Assembly: GCA_016210565.1 (NCBI GenBank)
Contig: JACQUA010000136.1
Location: forward strand, 1-32,443
DNA: 32,443 bases
Source: Chloroflexota bacterium
GTDB lineage: Bacteria; Chloroflexota; Dehalococcoidia; JACQUA01
Direction of reading: 5' to 3'
Below, one piece after another: positions 7,103-14,715 of the stretch. Positions within the stretch are counted from its first letter, which is position 1; every line of letters starts with the position of its first letter. The position numbers and the translations under genes were made by a program. A model generated the notes under the pieces. The model was not told the DNA's origin. It saw only the letters and a program-made list of their open reading frames with translations, and searched no databases.

Positions 7103-8518
7103 ATGATTCAACAAGTCGCAGAAAGAGAAAGCAGCCTAAAGACCATCGAAGCCTTAATGCGGAAATACCCCGATGTGCCTCCGGTACTGGTGATAAAGCA
7201 GGACCTCCTGAGACTGGGCGTCTGGTACAGTGACCAGGCCCTCGCCACCGCACAGGCTGTTGCTGAAAAGAAGTCTTATCTCAAGTTCTCCCAGGACCAG
7301 GTCCCCATGTCAGCGATGCCCGGCCGGGAGTACATGAAGGCTCCCGGGAACTACTTCATCAAAGGAGGGCCTTATAAGCTGTGTCCTGTCCGGGTCTACA
7401 CGACGCTGGCGCCCAACTCGCCATATCGGATTGATGTCATCGATGGTCACCTCAAACTGCTTCTAGAGGGAGTGCCGATCGCCGACGTCGGCTTTCGCCC
7501 GGCGATGAAATATGGCAATAAGACATTTCCGGACGGCACTCTTTACCGGGACATTATCAGCGGCGGTTCCACCATTGTCCCTTTTAGCTATTGCCAGTTC
7601 TGGGGCGCCAAAGAAGAATGCAAGTTCTGCGACATCAACGAGAATGCCCGGCAGGTGAGACAGTTCAAGGCCGATACGTTGAGGGGGCCCGTCAAGAGTG
7701 TAGAACAGGTGGTGGAAGTGGCCAACGAGATAGCGAGGGAAGTGCATGAAAGAGACGGCTTCATTTCGCCCATCACCTTCTCCATCAGTTCAGGTACGAT
7801 CACCAATCAGCTCAATGGCCTGACGGAGGATGAATTCTACCTGCGCTACGTGGAGGCGCTCAAGGCGGGAGGACCCAGGCGTTACGTCCGTCTCGCCGTC
7901 AGCGCCAAGGACAGGGCAGACTGCAAGGAATACCATAACAGAGGGGTGGACATCCCTCATTTCAACCTGGAAGTCTGGGACAAGCGTATCTTTGAGTGGA
8001 TCTGCCCCGGAAAAGCGCAGCGGGTGGGCTGGGACCAGTGGGTGAAGCGACTGGTGGACGCCGTGGATATCTTCGGGGATGGCAGCGTCGTTTCGACCAT
8101 GGTTTGCGGGATCGAGATGGCCCAGCCCTACGGCTTCAAGACCGTGGCTGAGGCGGTCAAATCCGCCACTGAGGGCGTCGGGTTCCTGGTGTCCCACGGG
8201 GTGCATCCCCGTTTCACCCCGTGGATGCGCGAGCCCGGCTCCTACCTGGTAAAGAACTACACCCAGCCGTCGGTGCCCGCGGACTTTTATCTCCAGCTCA
8301 CTCTCAACTGCTATGAAAACCTTAAACGGTACCGGTTGCAGATACCTCCCCGGGCGGTGATGTACGGGGAGCAGCAGGTCATGGGCGGAAACCCCTTCAA
8401 TATCCATGAAGACTTTGTGCCCATCATGGAGCAAAAAGACTATGAAAACCGGGCTTTAAAGGGCCTGGAGGCGGCAGGCATCGTATGGGATTATCGCCCG
8501 CAAGACCCGGAGAACTAG
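7103..8518 (+). CDS. Radical-SAM-like protein, paralog 4
   Basis: A 471-residue close paralog of the gene at 4147. ATG 7103 follows GAGGAAAGACAA, and the first bases after the start also match paralog 3, so the duplication included the leader. Cluster cysteines are C164, C173 and C176 in CQFWGAKEECKFCDIN. The FSISSGTITNQL, FNLEVWDKRIFEWICPGKAQRVGW, STMVCGIEMAQPYGFKT and NPFNIHEDFVP blocks are all intact, so it is not a decaying copy. The role is unknown. Retention of two nearly identical intact copies flanking SBP2 suggests dosage, or a homo- or hetero-oligomer. It is the last gene of the array; a 368-bp gap follows. Confidence 0.87.
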   Translation: MIQQVAERESSLKTIEALMRKYPDVPPVLVIKQDLLRLGVWYSDQALATAQAVAEKKSYLKFSQDQVPMSAMPGREYMKAPGNYFIKGGPYKLCPVRVYTTLAPNSPYRIDVIDGHLKLLLEGVPIADVGFRPAMKYGNKTFPDGTLYRDIISGGSTIVPFSYCQFWGAKEECKFCDINENARQVRQFKADTLRGPVKSVEQVVEVANEIAREVHERDGFISPITFSISSGTITNQLNGLTEDEFYLRYVEALKAGGPRRYVRLAVSAKDRADCKEYHNRGVDIPHFNLEVWDKRIFEWICPGKAQRVGWDQWVKRLVDAVDIFGDGSVVSTMVCGIEMAQPYGFKTVAEAVKSATEGVGFLVSHGVHPRFTPWMREPGSYLVKNYTQPSVPADFYLQLTLNCYENLKRYRLQIPPRAVMYGEQQVMGGNPFNIHEDFVPIMEQKDYENRALKGLEAAGIVWDYRPQDPEN

Positions 8519-8886
8519 TGCTTGGTTGCGAAAATGGGCGAAAGATTCTTCGACTGGCCCTTCGCTTTGCTCAGGGCTCCGGCTCAGGTATCCACTGCGG
8601 TATTGATCACCTTCGTGACATGGTATCTGTCGAAGGTGCGACACATGGCCCGAAGAATGTTGTCAGGATCGACTGGTTTACTCCTGACCCAGGGTTCATT
8701 GCTATCCTATCTAGCAACAGAGTTAGCTCCGCAGTCGCCCGGGCCTGGGTCAACGGCAGGCGTTTCGGCCTGCCGGGCTTAGGGGGGACGATGTACACAA
8801 AACCGCGATTCGCCCGGGGGGAAGTCCGAAATACTGATTCAATTCATTGATCCTTCGCACACAATAGAAAGGAGAAAAGAGAAGGT
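8519..8886. other. 368-bp gap upstream of the flavoprotein
   Basis: No gene with a credible protein. The left part has a remnant of the ATTCTTCGAC...CTTCGCTTTGCTCAGGGCT repeat family (about 8546-8590). A perfect 8-bp hairpin CGGCAGGC/GCCTGCCG lies at 8754-8775. The gap ends with the ribosome binding site AAAGGAGAAAAGAGAAGGT of the flavoprotein. Any promoter must lie here, but no clear -35/-10 pair stands out. Confidence 0.5.
8754..8775. repeat. GC-rich hairpin
   Basis: Perfect 8-bp stem CGGCAGGC/GCCTGCCG with loop GTTTCG, about 110 bp before the flavoprotein start. No T-tract follows. Confidence 0.45.
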
Positions 8887-10662
8887 ATGGCTAAATACGG
8901 CAAGGAGTCCGTCCAGGAACTTCTGGCAGATGTCCTGGTCATTGGTGGGGGCCTCGCTGCCACTGCGGCGGCTATTGAAGCAGCCAAACATGGGGTGAAG
9001 GTAATCCTCGTGGATAAGGGGAGGCTCGGAGTCAGCGGCTCAAGCTGCATCAGTGGCGGGGGCTTGTCCCCTTATATTCCTCCCGAACTCGGGGGAAGCC
9101 CGGAAGATAGCAAGGAGAAGATGCTCAGGGACACAGTAGAAAGAGGCTTCTACTTGAACGACCAGAAGATGGCCGAACTACTGGTGGAGGAGGCTGCCAG
9201 CGAAGTGGTCCTTCTGGACGAGTTGGGATATCCCTTCAAGAAGAAGGCGGATGGAAAGTTTTGGCCCGGGGCCGCCTCCTGGTTCAGGGAGCTGCCAGCG
9301 TCGCCGACCAGCCGTGGGCCTATGCCGGACCAGGTGCGGGGCCTTCATTTCGGGGGAAAGCCCCACGAGCATGGCGGCTCCTTCATGATGCTCGTGATGC
9401 GGAAGGAGGTATTGCACCGGGGCGTGCAGGTTCTGGAGAATGTTATGATCACGAGGCTGCTGAAAAGAAACGGGGCCATTACAGGCGCTGTTGGGATTGA
9501 CACGAGAAGCGGCGGTTATTACCTTTTCAGGGCCAAATCCACTGTGCTGGCAGCGGGCAGCGCCACCAAATTAAGTGAGAACACTCCCGAATCCTATGTC
9601 ACTACTGGTGACGCTTACGCCGCCGGCTATGAGGCCGGTGGGATATTTATGAACATGGAATTCATTACCATAAAGCTGGATGATACCAAGCCTAAGGGAA
9701 TTGACTTCCCCCAGGGGATTGGGCAGGCGGGGATAGTACTCAAGGCCCGAGCCGTATTGTACAACGCGCTAGGAGAGAAGTTTCTGGAAAAATACCCCTG
9801 GAGCAAGGAGGGTGGGTCGACGATCAGCCGTCATTCTCCCAGTCAGATGAACGCCTTCCTGCAGGAATGGGCCGCCGGGCGAGGGCCAATATATGGCGAT
9901 GTCACCTATCTCTCTCCAGAAATGTGGGAGCGCCCGGAATTGAGAACCCCGTTGTCGATAATGAAGCAATTCGGATATGATGTGAGGAAAGAGCGGTTTG
10001 AACTGCAGAGCCCCAGTACCGACGATTATGAAGGTGGGTTGAGGATAGGCGAAGAAGCGATGACCAATCTGCCGGGACTGTATTCCGCTGGGGAGTCTGC
10101 GGGCCACGGGGCAGTTTTTGGCGCCGCACGCATTGCCGGAATGGCCCTGGCTGCCTGCATGGTTTTTGGCCGCAGGGCGGGAAAATACGCCGCTGAAAGA
10201 GCTCGCCAGATCGACCAGGCAAAAGGCGGAGAAACCAGTCTGAGGAAAGAAATAGACAGGATAGAAAAGCTCAAATCAACCCAGGGGAGGAAACCGGAGG
10301 ACCTTGAAAGGGAGGTAAGGCATTTCGGGAGCAAGCTCTGCCGTTTGAGGGATGAGGCGACACTCAAAGAGGCTATTGAGGCTTTTGTCAGGATCAGACG
10401 TGAGGACCTCCACAGTGCAAAGGTTTCAAATACCGCGGAGTTAATAACGGTTCTGGAGTCTCAGAACCTGGCGGTGAGCGGTGAAATGGTAGCCAGAGCT
10501 GCTCTACAGCGCACTGAAAGCCGGGGGTATCATCTGAGGGGCGACTATCCGCAAGTGGACAACAAGAACTGGTTGAAGTGGGTGCTCATCAAGAAAGAGG
10601 GGGAAAGAATGAAATTGTGGAGCGAACCCGTGCCCCTGCAGCAATACAAGATAAGGCCCTGA
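8887..10662 (+). CDS. FAD-dependent fumarate reductase/AprA-like flavoprotein
   Basis: A 591-residue flavoprotein. ATG 8887 follows AAAGGAGAAAAGAGAAGGT. It has an N-terminal Rossmann FAD site, DVLVIGGGLAATAAAIEA (G20-x-G22-x-x-A25), and GRLGVSGSSCISGGG, the region that contacts FAD in the family. YLFRAKSTVLAAGSAT follows, then GLYSAGESAGHGAVFGAARIAGMALAA, the C-terminal FAD cap pattern of fumarate reductase, succinate dehydrogenase and adenylylsulfate reductase alpha subunits. The last ~130 residues form a helical Fum_red_C-like domain ending ESRGYHLRGDYPQVDNKNWLKW. Architecture and length suit an oxidoreductase subunit that exchanges electrons with the ferredoxin encoded 168 bp downstream, like AprA with AprB. 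The substrate is not deducible; APS itself is unlikely without a sulfate operon. There is no signal peptide, so it is probably cytoplasmic. Confidence 0.87.
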   Translation: MAKYGKESVQELLADVLVIGGGLAATAAAIEAAKHGVKVILVDKGRLGVSGSSCISGGGLSPYIPPELGGSPEDSKEKMLRDTVERGFYLNDQKMAELLVEEAASEVVLLDELGYPFKKKADGKFWPGAASWFRELPASPTSRGPMPDQVRGLHFGGKPHEHGGSFMMLVMRKEVLHRGVQVLENVMITRLLKRNGAITGAVGIDTRSGGYYLFRAKSTVLAAGSATKLSENTPESYVTTGDAYAAGYEAGGIFMNMEFITIKLDDTKPKGIDFPQGIGQAGIVLKARAVLYNALGEKFLEKYPWSKEGGSTISRHSPSQMNAFLQEWAAGRGPIYGDVTYLSPEMWERPELRTPLSIMKQFGYDVRKERFELQSPSTDDYEGGLRIGEEAMTNLPGLYSAGESAGHGAVFGAARIAGMALAACMVFGRRAGKYAAERARQIDQAKGGETSLRKEIDRIEKLKSTQGRKPEDLEREVRHFGSKLCRLRDEATLKEAIEAFVRIRREDLHSAKVSNTAELITVLESQNLAVSGEMVARAALQRTESRGYHLRGDYPQVDNKNWLKWVLIKKEGERMKLWSEPVPLQQYKIRP

Positions 10663-10705
10663 TAAGCCGGAAACTCCAACTGTCAAATTCGAAGTTCCAA
10701 GCCTT

Positions 10706-10722
10706 TGGGAAACCTTTTCCCA
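10706..10722. repeat. Small hairpin between flavoprotein and ferredoxin
   Basis: TGGGAAA/TTTCCCA, a perfect 7-bp stem with a 3-base loop, 44 bp after the flavoprotein stop. It could attenuate or stabilise the transcript; no T-run follows. Confidence 0.35.
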
Positions 10723-10830
10723 TCTTGCGCAAGACTTCATTTTCTAATGGATTAATTCAGCGTTCAAAGCGGACCAGGCCCACAGTCGAGCCTGGATGCT
10801 TCAACCAGGATTTCAAAGAGAGGGATCAAT

Positions 10831-11073
10831 ATGGTAGCAAAAATCGAGAAGTCCGTTTGCAATGGGTGCGGCCTATGTATCTATGCCTGCGGCGAATTCT
10901 GTTTAGATTTTGATGCCGTCAGGTACAAGGCTCATCTAGCAAAGCCCAGGGACTGCATTGACTGCCGGCATTGCGCCTATGCTTGCCCGCGCCACGCAAT
11001 TACGTTTGTAATAGCAGACGTTGAGCGGTTTCTGCGACGCGAGGGAAGAAAGAAAGAAGCTAGACAAAACTGA
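10831..11073 (+). CDS. 2x[4Fe-4S] ferredoxin, flavoprotein partner
   Basis: An 80-residue ferredoxin. ATG 10831 follows AGAGAGGGATCAAT. It has two bacterial-type cluster motifs: C10-x2-C13-x2-C16-x3-C20 (CNGCGLCIYAC) and C42-x2-C45-x2-C48-x3-C52-P (CIDCRHCAYACP). There is an additional Cys24. It lacks a proline after the first motif, where CGEFC replaces the usual CP. The Lys/Arg-rich tail is short. Its position directly behind a fumarate-reductase/AprA-like flavoprotein fits an electron-transfer beta subunit, comparable to the AprB role, although AprB is about twice as long. It could equally serve the rSAM enzymes upstream as reductant; that is an inference. Confidence 0.9.
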   Translation: MVAKIEKSVCNGCGLCIYACGEFCLDFDAVRYKAHLAKPRDCIDCRHCAYACPRHAITFVIADVERFLRREGRKKEARQN

Positions 11074-11515
11074 TGTGAAATACGGGGTCGCATCGTCTGG
11101 TCCCTCCTAAAGAAGCGTGACCAAACGCCGATGAAGGGGGGCGGTGAGCTGCGTAACAGGGAAGGACGATATAGCCCAGAGTGCTGCTATGTTTGAACGC
11201 CTTGACGAAAGAAAGAGAGAGTCTTAGCTCCAGGAAACCAAATATGACTTGCACCAGAGAAGGCGAGATGACGCCATTCGCCGGCGTGCCGAAGGCAAGG
11301 TAATCATAGGTCACCCCCAGAAATCTGGATGTTAAGCTACTGCACGAAAAACTACTCAATCAGGGCGTCTTGCTCTTCTTCGACGAAGATCAGGCAAAGG
11401 AGTAAGAAATACTCGCCTAGCGGCTTAGTGCTGCCAGTGCCGGTCAAAAGGAACTGGAGCACGGCTTGTGGAAAAAGTGATTTGTTGCGCCTTTTGAACA
11501 GGAGGGACTAAGTCA
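11074..11515. other. 442-bp gap with a possible gene remnant
   Basis: No full-length gene. On the + strand, 11310-11405 reads as 31 protein-like codons (LDVKLLHEKLLNQGVLLFF then DEDQAKE and a stop) without any start codon, which could be the tail of a decayed gene. The rest shows no coding signal. The gap ends with ACAGGAGGGACTAAGTCA, the SBP3 ribosome binding site. Confidence 0.4.
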
Positions 11516-12667
11516 ATGAAAAGCTACCTGATCGTGGTCTTCGTATCGCTGGTAGTGGCCTGGCAGGGCCTCTCCTGCGGGCCGGAACCGAAGGAAGTGT
11601 CAAGCCCGGTTACCGCCACACCGATTGTCCCATCTGCCGCTACGAGAGAGCGGTGGCAGTCGGAATGGGAAAGGGTCACAGCGGAAGCTAAGAAAGAAGG
11701 AGAGCTCTCGATTTACAGTCCTTTCAGCAGCGCGGTGAGGACAGCCCTGATCGAGGCCTTGCAGCAAAAATACGGGCTAAGGCTCGAGGCAACGACCGGA
11801 AGGAACCAAGAAATCGCACAAAAATTTGTCCGCGAAAACCAGGCCGGATTGAACTTGGTCGATATTATCATAACCGGGGCACCTTCAGGGATGACGCTTT
11901 TTAAGCCAACCGGCCTGTTGTCCAGCCTTGAGCCGGTACTCTTGTTGCCCGAGTCGAAAGACCCCCAGGGATGGCCTGGCGGGAATCTTCCCTTCATCGA
12001 CAAGGACAAAACACTCTTCCACTTCGCAGGGGGGGTCAGCGCTCCCATCACCATCAATACCAATATGGTCAAAACAGGCGAGATCGTTTCCATGAGGGAT
12101 ATCCTCAACCCCAGATGGCAAGGTAAGATTTCCCTGAACAATCCTCTGGTAGGGGGAGGAGGGCTTTCATGGTTTGCCGCTTTCAGCGAGCTGTTGGGTT
12201 ATGATTTTATGCGAGATCTTGCCAGAATGAACCCTGAGCTCGCCACGGACCGCAGGCTTCAGGTCGAGTGGACGGCAAGAGGAAGATACCCGGTGGGAAT
12301 TGCGGCCGATAGTCAAACTGTTCAGGAGTTTATTGCAGCGGGCGCCCCGCTGGCCCAAATGGTACCCAAGGAGGGCGCCGAAATCATGAGCGGTTCGGGA
12401 GTTCTTGGTCTCGTGGCCAAGGCGCCACACCCCAACGCTGCTAAGTTTTTTGTCAACTGGCTCCTTACGAAAGAGGGCCAGACGCTGTACAGCACGGCCC
12501 AGCGAATGCCCAGTGCTCGAGTGGATGCGCCTACAAACCAATTCGATCCTATCACGGTCAGGCAGCCTGGTGCTGAGTACATAATGGTGGACAAAGAAGA
12601 CTTCATGCCCAAAATGGCGGAGAAGGAAAGGATGGCCAAGGAGATCTTTGGCCATCTGGTCAAATAA
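11516..12667 (+). CDS. Extracellular substrate-binding lipoprotein SBP3
   Basis: A 383-residue solute-binding lipoprotein of the same family as SBP1 and SBP2, but more divergent. ATG 11516 is preceded by a strong AGGAGGG. The signal peptide MKSYLIVVFVSLVVAWQGLSC has lipobox GLSC with Cys21. Family blocks are RWQSEWERVTAEAKKEGELSIYS, ITINTNMV, WQGKISLNNPLV, EWTARGRYPVGIA and APHPNAAKFFVNWLLTKEGQ, with IFGHLVK at the C-terminus. It follows a flavoprotein/ferredoxin pair instead of an rSAM gene, so one SBP type is paired with different redox enzymes in this locus. No ABC permease or ATPase is present. The ligand is unknown; iron, another metal chelate, or a small organic acid are all possible. 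Confidence 0.87.
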   Translation: MKSYLIVVFVSLVVAWQGLSCGPEPKEVSSPVTATPIVPSAATRERWQSEWERVTAEAKKEGELSIYSPFSSAVRTALIEALQQKYGLRLEATTGRNQEIAQKFVRENQAGLNLVDIIITGAPSGMTLFKPTGLLSSLEPVLLLPESKDPQGWPGGNLPFIDKDKTLFHFAGGVSAPITINTNMVKTGEIVSMRDILNPRWQGKISLNNPLVGGGGLSWFAAFSELLGYDFMRDLARMNPELATDRRLQVEWTARGRYPVGIAADSQTVQEFIAAGAPLAQMVPKEGAEIMSGSGVLGLVAKAPHPNAAKFFVNWLLTKEGQTLYSTAQRMPSARVDAPTNQFDPITVRQPGAEYIMVDKEDFMPKMAEKERMAKEIFGHLVK

Positions 12668-13002
12668 CACAAACGCGGTAGATCACGTCGAATATTTGCG
12701 TTTTGGGTTACAGTCTTGTCAATAAGGCCCGGAGCCCGGCTCGCAAAGAGGCGACCCGAGAAAGGGTATTCGCTCTGGCGAGGCAAGTTCCCGGGGGCAT
12801 GGGACAGAACAAAGGCCCCTGCCCTTTTGCTGGTTTTGGAGGGCCAGAGGCCAGGATGGACTAACTGCCTGTTCCATCTGAACCGAAAGAATCTAGAAAT
12901 CTCGATCGGGGGAAAGATCAACATGGTCTACGGGGTTTGCTGCTAAGGCCCCTGGCGGGACATTAACGACTAGGTTAATCATGGACAGTTTAAGGAGTCA
13001 AA
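12668..13002. other. 335-bp gap before the hydrolase operon
   Basis: No credible gene: a 76-codon open frame (12716-12946) has unlikely composition and no ribosome binding site. The stretch contains short complementary G/C runs, such as AGGCCC...GGGCCAGAGG around 12812-12852, and ends with TTAAGGAGTCAAA, the operon's ribosome binding site. I compared it with cobalamin, SAM, TPP, FMN and c-di-GMP riboswitch consensus cores and saw none. It probably holds the operon promoter. Confidence 0.4.
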
Positions 13003-13881
13003 TTGAATGCCTTGTTAAAAGACGCCTATGATCTGCATGTGCACACGGCGCCGGACGTACTGCCCCGGAAGGTGGACGATGTCGGGATGGCGCAGCGGGT
13101 GATCGCCTCGGGAATGAAGGGTTACGCCATCAAATCGCATTTCTTTTGTACCTCGGAGCGGGCGCAGATAATCCGGAAAGTCTATCCGGGTTGCAATGTT
13201 GTCGGCGGCATTGCGCTGAATAGCGCGGTGGGGGGCATCAACCCCACCGCGGTGGAGATGGCCGGACGGTCGGGCGCCAGGATAGTCTGGTTCCCTTCGT
13301 CGGATGCTGAACACGAGCAGAAACACCTGGCCCACAGCCCGCCCGACAAACTCCCCAACTGGGCAAAGATTCAATTCCAGATGAGGGCCGAGGGAGTCCA
13401 TTCACCCTCAATATCTATTCTGGAAAACGGCCAGTTGAAGCAGGAGGTCTTCGCCGTTCTCGATATCATCGCCAGGTTCAATATGGTCCTGGCCACCGGT
13501 CACATATCCCAGGCGGAGACCTTCGCCCTGGTAAAGGCGGCGCGGGCGCGCAAGGTCGGGCGAATCGTTATAACCCATGTGACTTTTCCTTCCACGTTCT
13601 ATTCTATTGAGGAGCAGCAGGAACTGGTCAAACTTGGCGCCTTCATGGAGCATTGCTACACCACTCCTTCCACCGGCAAGGTCGCGTGGCAAACAGTTTT
13701 CGACCAGATCCGAGCCATCGGCGTCGACCGCGTGCTGCTTACCACCGACCTGGGGGTGTCCACCGGCGCGTTTCCGGATGAAGGTCTGCGACTGTTTGCA
13801 GAGAAACTGCTGGAAAACGGCTTCTCCGAAACCGACGCCAGGACCATGATCGTCCGAAACCCGGCTTTTCTCGTTGAGTAA
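13003..13881 (+). CDS. DUF6282-like metal-dependent hydrolase (amidohydrolase-type barrel)
   Basis: A 292-residue protein starting at TTG 13003, chosen because AAGGAG sits 5 bases upstream and no in-frame ATG gives the N-terminal metal motif. It opens DAYDLHVHTAPD, with H12-x-H14 at the end of the first strand. H167 in ATGHIS, H192 in ITHVTFPS and D249 in TTDLG complete the metal-ligand set expected of an amidohydrolase-superfamily TIM barrel. I recognise the DLHVHTAPD...P-R-K-V-D-D opening as the DUF6282 type, whose reaction is not established. It is the first gene of an operon with an RraA/LigK-like aldolase and a PIG-L protein. A role as a lactonase, parallel to LigI on 2-pyrone-4,6-dicarboxylate, is attractive but only inferred. 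Confidence 0.82.
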   Translation: MNALLKDAYDLHVHTAPDVLPRKVDDVGMAQRVIASGMKGYAIKSHFFCTSERAQIIRKVYPGCNVVGGIALNSAVGGINPTAVEMAGRSGARIVWFPSSDAEHEQKHLAHSPPDKLPNWAKIQFQMRAEGVHSPSISILENGQLKQEVFAVLDIIARFNMVLATGHISQAETFALVKAARARKVGRIVITHVTFPSTFYSIEEQQELVKLGAFMEHCYTTPSTGKVAWQTVFDQIRAIGVDRVLLTTDLGVSTGAFPDEGLRLFAEKLLENGFSETDARTMIVRNPAFLVE

Positions 13882-13884
13882 GGA

Positions 13885-13951
13885 GGGTGGCGCAGGCCTC
13901 CGTGCCTGCGGGCGGTCGGCCACCGCGCAGGCACGGAGGCCTGCGCCACCC
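13885..13951. repeat. Perfect 26-bp palindromic hairpin between operon genes
   Basis: The arms at 13885-13910 and 13926-13951 are exact reverse complements around a 15-base loop, beginning 4 bases after the hydrolase stop codon. The core is GCAGGCCTCCGTGCCTGCG. There is no T-tract, so it is either a mobile REP-like hairpin or an RNA processing/stability element that could change the ratio of the first gene to the two behind it. Confidence 0.85.
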
Positions 13952-13974
13952 GGGAGAATTGATCTGAGGATAAT

Positions 13975-14715
13975 ATGGACCGCTATGTCGTTAGAACCAT
14001 CCCGCGCTGCGATGAAAAGACCTGTAACGAATTCGCCCGTCTGGGGACCGCGACGGTCCATGAGGCCCAGGGCCAGACCGGGCTTCTTCACACTAACATG
14101 AACCCCCTTCAACAGGGGGTGTCAGTGTGCGGACCCGCCGTCACCGTCGTCTGTCCCGCCGGTGACAACCTGATGGTCCATGCCGCAGTCGAGTGCTGCC
14201 AGCCGGGAGACATCCTGGTTGTCACCACCGAAGGCGAATCGAACAGGCACGGAATGGTCGGCGAGCTGCTGGCCAGGAGCTTCATGAAACGCCAGATCAA
14301 GGCGGTCATCATGGACGCGGCCGTGCGAGACACTATGAAGCTCCAGAAGCTCGGCTTGCCCGTCTGGACGGCGGCCATCGCCTGTGCAGGCACCACCAAG
14401 AATAAGGCGGGCTGGGTTAACGCCCCGTGTGTCTGCGCCGGGGCACTGGTGGAACCGGGCGACCTCATCGTCGCCGACGACGATGGCGTCGTCGTCGTCA
14501 AACGTGAGGACATACCTTCGGCGCTGGAAAAATCCCTCGCCCGCGAAAAGAAAGAGGAAGACACCACGCGCAAGATCGAAGCGGGCCAGCTCGGCGTCGA
14601 TTTCTACGGTTTCCGGGAGGTGCTGGCCAAACTGGGCGTGAGGTACTATGATACGCTGGAAGAGGCGGCTGAATCCACCCGCCGTCGCTCCGAAAAACGA
14701 GGAGGACAATCATGA
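13975..14715 (+). CDS. RraA/LigK family aldolase (CHA/HMG aldolase type)
   Basis: A 246-residue protein starting at ATG 13975, with GAGGATAAT just upstream. Typical RraA-family blocks are present: LGTATVHEAQGQTG, GPAVTVVCPAGDNLMVHAAV, QPGDILVVT, KAVIMDAAVRD with R118-D119, and VEPGDLIVADDDGVVVV. In LigK/ProA-type class II pyruvate aldolases the RD pair and an upstream acidic residue bind substrate and Mg2+ or Mn2+. Its length and motifs fit 4-carboxy-4-hydroxy-2-oxoadipate or 4-hydroxy-4-methyl-2-oxoglutarate aldolase better than the short E. coli RNase regulator RraA. The next gene overlaps it by 4 bases (ATGA) and looks like the preceding pathway enzyme, 4-oxalomesaconate hydratase. This supports a role releasing pyruvate and oxaloacetate from a ring-cleavage product. 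Confidence 0.85.
   Translation: MDRYVVRTIPRCDEKTCNEFARLGTATVHEAQGQTGLLHTNMNPLQQGVSVCGPAVTVVCPAGDNLMVHAAVECCQPGDILVVTTEGESNRHGMVGELLARSFMKRQIKAVIMDAAVRDTMKLQKLGLPVWTAAIACAGTTKNKAGWVNAPCVCAGALVEPGDLIVADDDGVVVVKREDIPSALEKSLAREKKEEDTTRKIEAGQLGVDFYGFREVLAKLGVRYYDTLEEAAESTRRRSEKRGGQS

Noticed and set aside
12668..13002. Riboswitch upstream of the hydrolase operon
   Set aside because: Some complementary G/C runs are present, but no conserved aptamer core could be identified by eye.
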